In this document: positions 1 through 9,695 of the stretch, piece after piece
How positions within the stretch are numbered: position 1 is the stretch's first letter
Layout of the letters: each line of letters begins with the position of its first letter
Assembly: GCA_022592435.1 (NCBI GenBank)
Contig: JABYQS010000878.1
Location: 1-11,767, forward strand
Origin: Cerioporus squamosus
Lineage: Eukaryota; Basidiomycota; Agaricomycetes; Polyporales; Polyporaceae
Length of the DNA stretch: 11,767 bases
Direction of reading: 5' to 3'
Translations under genes and position numbers: made by a program
Notes under the pieces: model-generated
Database searches by the model: none
The model's input: only the letters and a program-made list of their open reading frames with translations
What the model was told of the DNA's origin: nothing

Positions 1-640
1 TACTGCAGTCTGTCTCCGTCGCAATTGAATCAGCTGGTCGACCTCCTCCATACAAAAGAATGGGTTCCCACCTCCGATGGACGTTTGCGACAGCCGCTTC
101 TCCGTCTTCAATCATCTTCTACCTGCGAGGCTTTGGGCAATCTCCCTCGATCTCGCTGCTCGCCCTGGTGTGAAGGAGTTTGGGTCGATGGGTTGTGAAA
201 CCTGGTGCGTCCGTGTCGGGTTGTTGCGCGCAATAGCTAACGGATAACGTCAGTCCCACCAACGACGCCATTTTGGTACAGCTCGAGATATTGCGTCAGG
301 AGCGCAAGCCGGAAGATGTCGTGCATCAAAGCGTTGCGCTGCTGAGCGCTCTCGATCCTGCATCACTTACCGAGCAGCAACGGGCTCGTGTGCTCGTACC
401 AGGTGTCGACACCTTCTGCGCACGATCAGCGAACTCTTCTACAACGACCTCGGCTCCCGAATGTCTCAACTTGCGTCTGCCACCGTCTCGAATGCGAGTT
501 TCATGCGCTGATCCGCAAGTCTCTCAGCATGACTCTCGGCATCCCCTCTTTAGGATCCCTTCACCTCGAACCACTTGAATTCGACTCGGAAGACATGCGG
601 GAAGATCTCACACACGGATCCGCAACGTCCTGAGGCCTAC
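1..640 (+). other. Frame-disrupted upstream sacsin-repeat segment
   Basis: This stretch reads as the end of a preceding sacsin repeat but only by hopping between frames. Frame 1 gives TKEWVPTSDGRLRQP; after about 105, frame 2 gives LDLAARPGVKEFGSMG and LLRAIAN; after about 242, frame 3 gives ILVQLEILRQERKPEDVV; after about 410, frame 2 gives LLRTISELFYNDLGSR; after about 498, frame 1 gives ALIRKSLSMTLGIPSLGS; near 613, frame 3 gives RIRNVLR; and from 635, frame 2 continues into the ATPase. The blocks are in the expected order and abut within a few bases, so introns cannot explain the jumps. Several jumps sit in short runs (cc at 405-412, ttt near 498, gg near 634). This is either a recent pseudogene segment or sequence error. 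I favour error because the other genes here show the same defect. Confidence 0.7.
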
Positions 641-1289
641 GATGTAGAGCAAGCATTCAATGAGTTTCTGGCCAACGCCGACGATGCTGGTGCTAGGCGA
701 TTCTCCATAATGCTCGATTCAGGCGAGGAACAGAAGCGTCAGGCATCACCGGACACAGTGCTGTGCGAAAGTATGGCCACCTTCTGCCGTGGACCTGCCC
801 TGGTCATCCACAACGACGCGGAGTTCAGTGAGGACGACTTCCGAGGTATCCGTCGTATAGGACGTGGTGGAAAGGAGGATCGGGACGCGACGATTGGGCG
901 GTTCGGACTTGGAGCACTGTCATTTTATCACTTCGCAGAGGTGAAATTGATAATGCGTTGCATGCTCTGAATTACGCTCACTACTCGATTTATTTTCTCA
1001 TTAGGTTGCCATGATTCTCTCGGGATCTTATCTCCTGCTCCTTGACCCATCGGGACGATTCCTTCCTGAAGATATCCAAAGAAATTCGTATCTCTTGCGT
1101 TTGGACAACCTTCGCAAGTATGCTCGGAAGTAGTGACAGATTATCGCATCATGATACTGACTCAACGTCGCAGTATCTATCCTGGACACTTGCAATTATT
1201 TGACGATCTATTCGGTTTTCGAGCAGCGCATAGTCATTACAAAGGGGTAAGTAACATATCCTTCTTCTGATTGTATGGCCATCCTCATA

Positions 1290-1326
<37 letters not shown>

Positions 1327-4300
1327 TCATAGACGATCATACGCTTGCCGCTGCGGACTCGGGAGCAAGCCATGCACAGTGCGAGTCTATCGAAGGAGTC
1401 ACTTACGAACCACGACATACAAGCTATGCTCAAGCGGTACCAATCGGTCGCTTCGCGTTCGCTCTTCTTTATCGGCATCTCCGAGGTCGTCGCCCTGAGG
1501 AGCGGAAAGCCAACTCCTCTCTGGTCCATTTGTGCCCATCGACAACCCGTTCTGGTCGAAGAACCCTATAACATGCAGTACCTTGATCTCGCTGCCGTAG
1601 ACGGACATGCGGTCTGTCAGAGGTCAAAATGGATCGTGGTTAGGTCCACCGTGTCCCCCGACTGCTACCAGAGGTGGAAGTCTGTCATCGCGAGGAATCG
1701 AGTCAAGAGCGTTAACGTCGCGGTCGCCGGGGAACTGGTCGGAGGCTCTCATGGCTCTCATACCCCTCATTCCTACTTCTTCGCTTCGCTCCCCCTGCCT
1801 ATTAAGACTGCGTTACCGGTACATGTGCACGCGTCCTTCATCTTGGCGGATGACAGACGTAACATACGATGGGACGGAGACGGGACGCTGACTGACGACT
1901 CTCTATTCAACCGTTGGCTGCTCACTGCAATCTTGCCCCCACTCTACCTTTTCACCGTGGAGAGATGGACCACTGACAATGACTTCCCCATCCCCTGGCC
2001 GGGCATTACAGAGAACAATCCGGATCCTGTGTCTCGAGCGTTCATCGACGCCTTCTTTGGTGACGTGGAGAACGGTCTTCTTGGGTCCTCGCGTCAACTG
2101 CTCCGAAGCATCACCAAGGATCGCATTTGCCCCTCTGCCGCGGTGTTCAGGGGCGGGGAGCCCAGGATTATCAAGAAACTCCTCCTGCGACTAGGCCCTG
2201 CCGATTTGGTCGAGTTACCGAGGCCAGTCCGTGCTGAGCTCTTCCGGCTCTCTCCGGATCGAGCACGCCGTGTCGATCCCCTGTTTGTGGCACGCGTTCT
2301 GGCTGACAAGCGCGATGCGTTCCTATCAGCATACCGGAACGGAGCTTTCACTGCGATAGAGGTCGAGGATTGCGTGAAGTATCTGGTGGGCTATGAGATC
2401 GATTCTTCTCATGACAAGCTCGTTGGACTTCCTCTACTCCCTCTCGCTAGTGAAGGGAGCCTAGCAGACGTGACACGCGCTGGCGGCTCTCTTTTCGTCT
2501 TTGCCGGACACTGGAGAGTGTGTCCCTGGCCGCTCTTCCCATCCCACCGTTTCCTACACCCCAAGTTCAACCAGGAGCTGCTTCTAGACGGAGAATTCAA
2601 CGTTGCACCGCTTCAGGGATCCGCTCTCACCAAACTCATAGAGGATGTCATCCCACGAGTTCCCCGTCTAGACGCATCTCCCGTCCAAGCAAGTTGGGTC
2701 CTCAAGTTCTGGCACTTTTGGAACACTCTTCCGGATCAGGATCGCGACCCGGATTGCTTGAAGGACTTTCCACTCATTCCCACCGCCGACGAGGATACAT
2801 TCCTATCCTTAGACGATGCACTCACTCTCCCCGCCCTCGGTGCTCCTCCCCAATCTCTCGAGGAGATTGCGACCATCCTCCGGAAGCTCGGCGCGGTGAT
2901 TATCCGGGACCCGTGGATACCCGGTCGCATGTCGCCAGGCCTGCCAATTCGCATCCGCGAGCGTTTGAGGGCTGTTGACTTCACATTCAGGAAAGTCATG
3001 GAGTTCTTCGCTCACCTGGAGGAAGATCGTGGCCTCGAGCAGAAGTTTTCGAACTCCCTGAGCTACAAAGAATGGCAACAACTTGCCAAGTGGATCAGGA
3101 ATTCTCTCAACCAAGAGCTGTCATTCGTGCGGAGGCAAGCAGACAATGACTCTTTCGTCAACTTCGCTTGTCATCTGCCCATATGGACAGCACACCGCAA
3201 GGGTTCTACCGGTCCGCCTGTCCTCCGCGCCCTCACCGACCCTCTAGTCCGGCTCCTACCGTGTTGGATCACGCTCACAGACCCCGGGGTCCTGCTCTTC
3301 CTGGGGAGAGATTCCCCTCTCTTCTTCATTCAGTACTCCACCGAGATATCTCGCTTGAAGAATGTGAAGGCTATGTCTACTATGGAATTTGCGGCGCAGC
3401 TGGACTTCCCCCCTCAACTCCCGATGAGTCGGTTCACCACTTATCACACGCTGCTCCAAGACCTCCTCGTACTCAGCCGTCACGATGGTCCGTTTGACGG
3501 TCTCAAGATACCGAACGAAGATCGAGATCTAGTCGATTCGCGCACCATCTATAGGAGTAGTGTCGCTGAATTTCGCGCAGCCTTCGAATATCGACGTCAG
3601 AACTTCCTTCATACCCGCTTTCGCCAAGTCGAAGATGGTCTGGTGGCATTTGGCCTCCGCCAGGACTTGTCTGGCGAGAACTTCCTGGCATGTGCTCGCG
3701 CCATAGACGAAGACTTCGCCGACCGAGAGAGCGCAGAAGACCGAGATCGCTGTAACGTAATCTTCAGGTGGTACAGCTCACAGTTGCCGTTGACGGTTGG
3801 CTCCAACAATGCATGGTGGCGAAGGCTGGACTCGTACGCCTTCATTCCGAGGCACGCATCTCGACGAAGTGGTGGACCTACAGCATTCTGGGACTCGGAA
3901 TACGCCTCACCGTTCCCACATCTCGTACCCCCGAGCAAGGTCCTCCGTGAGGAATACTCTAGCGTCGCATGGACACAGCGTGCGCTCTTTGCGAGCACCC
4001 CAGACAAACGGCTCTATGTGATTGACGAGATTGTCGGTGTTCCTACGGTGGAGGAAGTGGTGAGTAATTGATTGCACTTGCATGGCTTACTCAGAAGCGT
4101 ATGGATGGTGGACTTACTACCACCACTTCCGGCATATTTAGGTGAAGCATCTTCGTGTCTTGACTCTCCGCATTGCCCCAAACCATCCCCGTGACCAAGA
4201 CCTTCTTGCGGACATCAAGGCGACATACGAGTTCCTCAATGAGCGAGTCGTAGAAGCCGGACCCTACCTGCGCACTCATCGGCGCGACCGGCTCTTCTTG

Positions 4301-5145
4301 AACGTCAACGATCCCGTTGAAGATGCGTGGCAATTTTGCGCTGCTGGCCGGATGATGTTCAATGTGCCCGATGAAGACGACCGGCAAGGAGTACGAGCCT
4401 TCTTGGATCCCTTCCGAAAGCTCCTGCTCGCCGCCGGCGCGGAAGAGATCAAGCTTCCCCAGGCCCCGACCCTCATACTCTCTTCGGCGGAGGAAGAGCT
4501 ATCCCGTCTCCGCGCGTCCTTCAACGAGCTACGCGTGAGCGGCGTCTTGACAGACGTCATGTTCAAGGTACCAGAAGGTGATCCTGGCGACGAAATTCAG
4601 GCTCACCGTGCCTTGCTCGCCACGACAAGCGAATACTTCCGCGACCTATTTAACCGTAACTGGTCTGAGGGTGGCTTGGCCTCTGCACAGCAACCGATCG
4701 TCATCACGCTACAAGATGCGCGGGAGTTACGTTCCGTGCAACTCATCCTAGGTAATGTTCTGCTTGAAGCCATGCTTCCTTTGACATTCAGCTAGCCACT
4801 TTAGAACACATTTACACGGGGCATTTCGACGACCCACACGACCGCGAGTGCCTGCTGGTTCTCCTCCAGCTAGCGCATAGGTGGGGTCTCAGCGAAGTCA
4901 TGAAGAGGACGGAGGTTCTGCTTGTCAACACCATCACGCCTGCAACGTTCCTGGAACGTACGTATCTTGTACTGAATTTCAGTAAGGTGTACGCTGATAT
5001 CACCATCACACGTGTCCTGCCAGTCAAGGATCATGCACAAGACGTCGGTGCGACCACCCTGTTGGAAAAAGTCGAGGAGTTTGCCCGCGTAAACGCCTTC
5101 GTGCTTGACGAGATACTTGATATGGACGACCAGCAAGACTCGTGA
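1..5145 (+). CDS. Sacsin-type GHKL ATPase protein with C-terminal BTB/POZ domain (5' partial)
   Basis: Exons that join cleanly: 635-940, 1005-1117, 1174-1246, 1333-4059, 4142-4751, 4796-4957, 5024-5145 (stop TGA), giving 1,370 codons. All introns are GT-AG (64, 56, 86, 82, 44 and 66 nt). The ATPase module shows the N-box NEFLANADDAGA (659-694), GPALVIHNDAEF (about 793-828) and the glycine box GRFGLG (896-913), as in sacsin and Hsp90-type GHKL ATPases. A long sacsin-repeat-like body follows. A BTB domain begins at LTDVMF (about 4547), continues through AHRALLATTSEYF and LEHIYTGHF, and ends in an acidic DEILDMDDQQDS tail. In known families such ATPases act as chaperone-like modules and BTB domains recruit cullin-3 E3 ligases, so a quality-control role is an inference. 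Coding similarity reaches base 1, so the true start lies upstream. No ATG precedes the N-box in its own frame. Identity is strong; exact function is unknown. Confidence 0.85.
1293..1322. repeat. (AT)15 microsatellite inside an intron
   Basis: Fifteen perfect AT units lie in the 86-nt intron 1247-1332 of the sacsin-type gene and end 10 nt before its acceptor (TCATAG, 1327-1332). The repeat produces spurious open frames of alternating Tyr/Ile on both strands. The intron call rests on the join: GTAAGT follows an HSHYKG exon end, and TIIRLPLRT opens the next exon in phase. Repeat length should be polymorphic between strains and could affect 3' splice-site use. Confidence 0.95.
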
Positions 5146-5515
5146 ATCTCCTCGTATCAATGTGTACATCACCAGCACGAACAGATTATGTATAGACTTG
5201 TCTTCAGATGCCCTCACCGCGCTTCTTGGCCATCGCAGCCTCGCTCATTCTCCCGCAGGATAAGCGCAGGATGCACCAGCTGCCTGTAGGAACAGCGAAT
5301 GGTGCATACTATTGCAGAGATATATCGGTATTGAGCCTGCCGTCAGGCTTCTGCCACGTGGAGAGGAACAACGCAAATGGTATACGTGGCTATACACACA
5401 CTGAACTGACAGTATATCTTCGCCAAAAAAGAGGGCAGACTGAGCACGAAGAGCGTCGAGGTCCCTCGCAACTGGGAGAATGGTGCACGGCGCGACTTCT
5501 TCTTTTCGCTGTTGC
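5146..5515. other. Non-coding gap after the sacsin-type gene
   Basis: This holds the 3' flank of the plus-strand gene. I find no supported coding region. Frames are open on both strands (5208-5531 plus, 5343-5750 minus), but neither resembles a protein family and their compositions are irregular. A CACGTG palindrome is present at 5357-5362. No polyadenylation signal can be assigned with confidence. Confidence 0.5.
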
Positions 5516-6144
5516 TCATGCCACTCGATAGAATCCGCCTTCCTGCACCTCGACGCCCATGTACTTCGGCAAGGATTTGCAGAAGAACGACATACTTACG
5601 CTGCGCCCACTGACGCGGATCGCTCGCATTCAAGATGTTAAGAATGCGACCGCACGCCTCGGTGTGTAGTACCAAGTGACGAGTCGAGCAATAGGGATCG
5701 CATGTTTTGGGTGCGGATCTCGAGCAGTGATCCCTCTCCAGCCTGCACATCGATCGGCGGGTCGTTGAGATCCCTCTGGATGATTTCCCGCAGGCTTCAC
5801 CACCTTCAGATATCCCTTCCGCTCAGATAACCGTCTTTGAAATTCGAGAGACGAATCTCATGGTATACGCGCGAGCGACTCACCTCAATGACTTCTATAT
5901 GCACTTTCTCGTCCCCTTTTCGCCTATCATGCATATGTATGGACTATACAGTCGCGCGTAGGTCATACCCGGACTGGCTTCCCCCATCTTGCTGGCTGTC
6001 TCTCCGATGCAGATACTCACGGTGAAGTATGGTGCGATCGGTTGCGGAGGCTGGTGGTATGTCTTCTTCCTATCGTTTGATAGACTGTTCTTCGTCCGTC
6101 TACGACGTCGCTGCATACACTGTAACACAAGACATACCTCCCAA
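5516..6144 (-). other. Unresolved minus-strand coding-like region
   Basis: Parts of the minus strand look coding but do not assemble into one protein. Readable pieces, in 5' to 3' order, include GDEKVHIEVIE (about 5896-5928, followed by GTGAGT), EIIQRDLNDPPIDVQAGEG (about 5734-5792), and EACGRILNILNASDPRQWAQ (about 5602-5661, followed by GTAAGT at 5594-5599). A short piece, MGVEVQEGGFYRVA, ends at TGA 5516-5518. The pieces lie in different frames, and the splice phases I tried do not agree. I do not recognise the family. It could be a small multi-exon gene with indel errors, a relic, or chance. It lies downstream of the DUF262 gene on the same strand. Confidence 0.25.
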
Positions 6145-9100
6145 CTACCAGTCCTTCCGCTGTTCTCGTCCATAGCGATAACGGTCCCTGTCCTCCTCCC
6201 TGCTTCTACCCCCACCCTTCCGGTCGCGGTCCAGCCGCTCCCAGTCCCTCAGCTCCCGTTCCTTACCGCGCTCCCGCGTCCTACTTCTTCCTCTCTCATA
6301 ACCACGATCTCTACCATAGCGATCGCGGTCGCGGTCTCTCCCTCGGTCCATGTCCCAGTCACCGTCGCCCGTCCGTTGACGCTCACGGTCGCTCCTCGGG
6401 GCGGTCGGAGGGCTTCGTGCATCATGCAGAGTCATGGCAGCGAAGCGCGGAACATTTGCCGTTACATTGGGCGATGTCCCGGCGGATAGTGGAGGAGGTG
6501 GCGGAGGAACCGGGAGAGATGGTGATGCCGTCGACGAGTTGCTGACCACCGACGTGTTGACGGATAATGCATTAGTACGGGGCAGGGTCATCCCCGACGA
6601 GGCGTGCCGCGCCGCGGAGGAAGTCGGGGTGTTCGACGTGGTGGAGTTTGGGGCCCTTGAGTTCGAGTGAACGGCTGTCGGTGCTGCCGCCTGCTGTTGC
6701 TGGCCCTATAAATGCAGTACGTGAGCGCTCTGGAGCGATGCCATGTTACTGTCGGCTGAACGCACCTGTGTCTCCTGGGCCGGCTCGTCCACAGCCCTGC
6801 GAAATGCGGTTCAGTGCGCGGCTAACGGAGACTACGACTCGCGAATACTAACATAGCGGCATCATCCTGGAAGCCATGCGGGATTGACGGATTCTGGTCT
6901 ACCTCCATCTTCACCACGGGCTCCTGACCACCCGGCTTCGGAGGCAATCTAGGTGACTTCTTCGCATGGTTCATTGCAGCAGCAAGCGGGATACTGACTT
7001 GCTGGCGCGAGGTGGAGGGTTCGGGCGGAAAGAGCATATCTCCAGCAGCAGCTTGTGATGTCCGTGTTGTTCTCGAGGTGACCTTTGATGGAACCTTGAT
7101 AGTAGTGGAGGTGGGGGGTTGCGAATACGTCGTGGAAGCTGCCGTCGCGGCTGGAGAGGGCGGGACTGCTCGGGCGATTGTGGCCGTCTTGGCTGGGGCC
7201 TTACCCGCAGCTTTGAGAGTGGAGGCTTTCGCAGGAGCCGAGACCTTCCTGGACACTGAGGTCTTGACTGGTGTTTTGGATGATGAAGCACCAGCACGGC
7301 TGGATGACGCCGCAGAGGGCATCGATGCTCTTCTCTTCGACGGCGCCTTGTCGCACTCGGAGTCATCAGTGGATTCCGACTCCTGTGGTCTCCGCCTCTT
7401 CTCCTTCTTCACTTTCGGCGGCGCAGGAGGGGCTCCGCCACGTCATCGTCCACCGATTCAGACAGCGTCTCCCCGATGACGACCGCTGCAGGTATATCAC
7501 CCTTCCCGTCACTCGGGAGGCTCGACTGCTTCAAGCGTTTGTGCAGAAAACCGAACATAGTCTTGGTGACCTTGCTGTTCGCGCGAACATCGTCGTGATA
7601 CTTCCGCACATCCGCACGTAACTGCCAAATCGCGTTCGACAGTTGCACGAAGGAGAACTTGTCCTTGTTGAGGAAGATGAGTAGGCCGATCATTGAGAAC
7701 TCGACCGGCGACACCCGCCACGGCTTCTGGAACGCGACCTTATACTTCTTGTCCTTGACCAGCGCGACGAAGATGTGGAACGTCTCGAGCACCGCCTTAC
7801 GTGTTTTCTGAGGCACGGGCTTGCTTGTCTGCAACCACTTCTCTAACTTGACAGCTCCGGGGAATGTTGTGGTTGGCTGGCCGTCAATCAGGAATATGAT
7901 CGTGGCCAGACACTGGAAGTCTCTACCGCGATCGTGTCCCCAATCCAGGTCCTCGCCAAACCCGCCGTCGCCTAGGATGATTGCCTGCGCCTCCCGTATC
8001 AACGATGGCCAGGGACCTGGTATTGCCTGCATGCGTTCTGAGAGCGTAAAGGCGTGAGCAGCTGCATCCGAGCATGCAGGAAGGTCGGAAGTCACCAGCT
8101 GCTGTGAGGGCTACTCCAAGTTGAACGCGCTGCGAAGTATCTCAGCGGATGCTGGGAAGACGTAGTGCGAATCGCTTACCTGGAATATTTCTCTCTCTTC
8201 GTCATCGTGCAGCCCATCGTATTCAATGCAGGTGATCTGTTTGTTGGCGAAAGCTTGCATAAGAGGCTTGGGTAGGATCAAGCGGGTCTCGCCAGCAGCA
8301 GGCTTGTACCAGTACTTCTTGTTAGTGACGCTATACCCTACTGTGAGCTCAGCATGGTGCGCTGTTTCCGGTACACGTACTTGTCCTTGTCTAAGAGTAT
8401 GTCAGATATATTCCAAGACGCGATGACGGTATGGATCCAGACTCACGAGGTATCTTTGGCGTGGTTTACGCGGAATGCACATGTCAGTCTTTGAACATGA
8501 CTGTCTTAGTCTACTCACCAAGCCATCCATGAAGCTGTTGAGCGTGTGTGGTAAGAATATGGGATGTTATACTCGGTTGACGGTAGGTAGACTTTGCAAG
8601 CAGATAGCACGCATGCCGCCTTGCGAAGGCTGACGAGAAGACGCGAGCATCAAGCATAGTACGAGTTGTGGCGGTCCCTGCCTACGATAGATGTCACATC
8701 AAACCGACGGTGGCGAACCTATTCAAGCATGATACAAATTTCGATGGATCAGGTAGATGGACTTGCTTGGCCAGGTCGGGAGCAAGAAGAGGACTCTGAG
8801 TCCAAGACCCGACACCGACCAGACAGTTGTTTTGCACGTCACGGGCCAGCCGCCAGTGTAGCTGCACCATATACGACTGCATGTGATTATCGATCTGTAC
8901 ATAGATCTGGTCGACTATGCCCTTGGCTGAATGCACTTCGGCGGGGTGGTGGAACGAAACGGTACATAGCGGCACGTACCTGCCTCGACTACCCGGTAGC
9001 TTTCGACGCATTTCGGATGGCAGAGGGAGGTAACGATGACACCCATACAAGAAGCACTGAACTGAAAGGACACTCACAGTTGTATTGAAGTTAACCTCTG

Positions 9101-9695
9101 CTGCCGTCAATGCAAACACGGGTCTGACTGCCATCATCATGTGCCGTGACCGCTTCACAAAGTATCAGGATGTCTGCGCACAAAGATGATGGGCTTGCCA
9201 CGCACCGAAGAGTACGGGGGGTATGTAGAAATTCCTGAGTATAGAATCTATGAGTCCGGACTGCTTGGCTTCGCTCCAAACGATGTCTTGACAGGATTTG
9301 TCAATTTCGCATGAACAATGTGGTATATGCGCGACAACGCGAACCTCTTTGATACTCCGGATCGAGATGTATAGTGTTGTCGATTATCTGATCTGCAAGG
9401 CCGCGCCGTTGACATGTGTCGTTCAGGAGTTGCTAGCCCACTCGCGACGTACCGTACAGGCTCTTGGCGGTATATGTCGTCGTGCGGTACGGTCTGAGGG
9501 AATTTGTAACCTACGCGTAGACACACATGTAAGATCAATCACAACATTTGTCACCAGTGCGTGTGAGCCACTCACCTTGTATTCACTCTTCGCCTGTCGA
9601 GGGGCGCCTTCTTCTTCTTAGACGCTTTCGAGGGCACGTACTCGTCCTCGTCGGACGAAAGCTCGGTAAGGCTCGAACTCCCAGTCAGACAACAT
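6145..9695 (-). CDS. DUF262 (GmrS-like) domain protein with Arg/Asp-rich disordered tail
   Basis: Proposed exons: 9695-9576, 9510-9453, 9392-9345, 9286-9206, 9152-9078, 8535-8519, 8453-8447, about 8390-8180 (with an uncertain internal junction), 8129-8096, 8037-6849 and 6705-6145 (stop TAG). The N-terminus is acidic then basic (LTELSSDEDEYVPSKASKKK). DUF262 hallmarks follow: IHLDPEYQR-DIVW, GLIDSILRNFYIPPVLF, CIDG-KQRLTSIQ-LFMDG, ITCIEYDGL, and IFQ-RVQLGVALTAAE-RMQAI. After the domain come a Lys/Ser/Ala/Pro-rich linker, a polyproline run and RDRDRD/RERERE-like repeats ending in KDW. DUF262 has a ParB/Srx fold and DGxQR motif; in bacterial GmrSD it works in NTP-dependent restriction of modified phage DNA. 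The role in fungi is not established. No HNH (DUF1524) partner is visible. Reading it needs 1-nt corrections near 9677, 9607, 9102, 8521 and 7430, plus one between 8340 and 8381. An optional 31-nt exon (6796-6766) fits the splice signals but not the phase. Confidence 0.75.
6160..6370 (-). repeat. Arg/Asp/Glu dipeptide-rich low-complexity coding tract
   Basis: This is the tail of the DUF262 protein, dominated by RD, RE and RG dipeptides (for example DRGRDRDRDRYGRDRGYERG). It is encoded by cgcgaccgcgat-like repeats. Such mixed-charge tracts are common in nuclear RNA-associated proteins, so nuclear localisation is a reasonable inference but not shown. The opposite strand is open in this region (5989-6489) purely because of the repeat composition. 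Confidence 0.85.
8447..8535 (-). other. Two micro-exons (17 nt and 7 nt) in the DUF262 gene
   Basis: Exon 8535-8519 encodes FMDG and one more residue. It is followed by GTGAGT and a 65-nt intron (8454-8518, acceptor CAAAG), then a 7-nt exon 8453-8447 (ATA CCT C) followed by another GTGAGT and a 56-nt intron (8391-8446, acceptor TTAG). Joined to the next exon this gives FMDGLIPHKD, the expected DUF262 continuation, if one extra T in the ttt of the 17-nt exon is ignored. Confidence 0.55.
8536..9077 (-). other. Outsized 542-nt intron in the DUF262 gene
   Basis: The donor GTGAGT (9077-9072) directly follows codons for LTSIQ plus two bases. The acceptor AACAG (ends at 8536) directly precedes C-TTC-ATG-GAT-GGC, so the family sequence IQLFMDG is restored across the gap. 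Every other confidently placed intron in the window is 44-96 nt. Overlapping open frames of about 140-154 codons occur on both strands (8666-9088 plus, 8694-9158 minus), but I recognise no domain in either. I see no clear terminal inverted repeats or target-site duplication. Confidence 0.6.

Noticed and set aside
1..640. Introns as the cause of the frame jumps in the first 640 nt
   Set aside because: Adjacent homology blocks are separated by only a few bases, too little for an intron, and no GT-AG pairs fit.
1149..1529. Minus-strand open frame with a Tyr/Ile run
   Set aside because: The run is the translated (AT)15 repeat; the region is intron plus the start of the sacsin-type exon on the other strand.
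5343..5750. Single 135-codon minus-strand gene
   Set aside because: It reads across a GTAAGT donor and into unrelated Leu/Val-rich sequence; composition changes abruptly and no family is recognised.
5989..6489. Plus-strand open frame of 166 codons
   Set aside because: It is the antisense shadow of the Arg/Asp-rich tail of the DUF262 protein; its Val/Pro/Thr composition comes from the complemented repeat.
6704..6714. TATA-like CCCTATAAATG as a plus-strand promoter
   Set aside because: It overlaps the TATAG splice acceptor of a DUF262 intron, and no plus-strand gene follows.
6766..6796. Extra 31-nt exon of the DUF262 gene
   Set aside because: It has good splice signals, but including it breaks the phase; joining 6849 directly to 6705 keeps the frame. 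Not fully excluded given the other indels.
7012..7479. Plus-strand open frame of 155 codons
   Set aside because: It lies opposite the Ser/Ala/Pro/Lys-rich linker of the DUF262 protein, which is clearly the coding strand.
8666..9158. A nested gene within the 542-nt intron (open frames on both strands)
   Set aside because: Neither frame has a recognisable domain or an independent start context; two overlapping open frames suggest chance. Kept only as a question about the intron.
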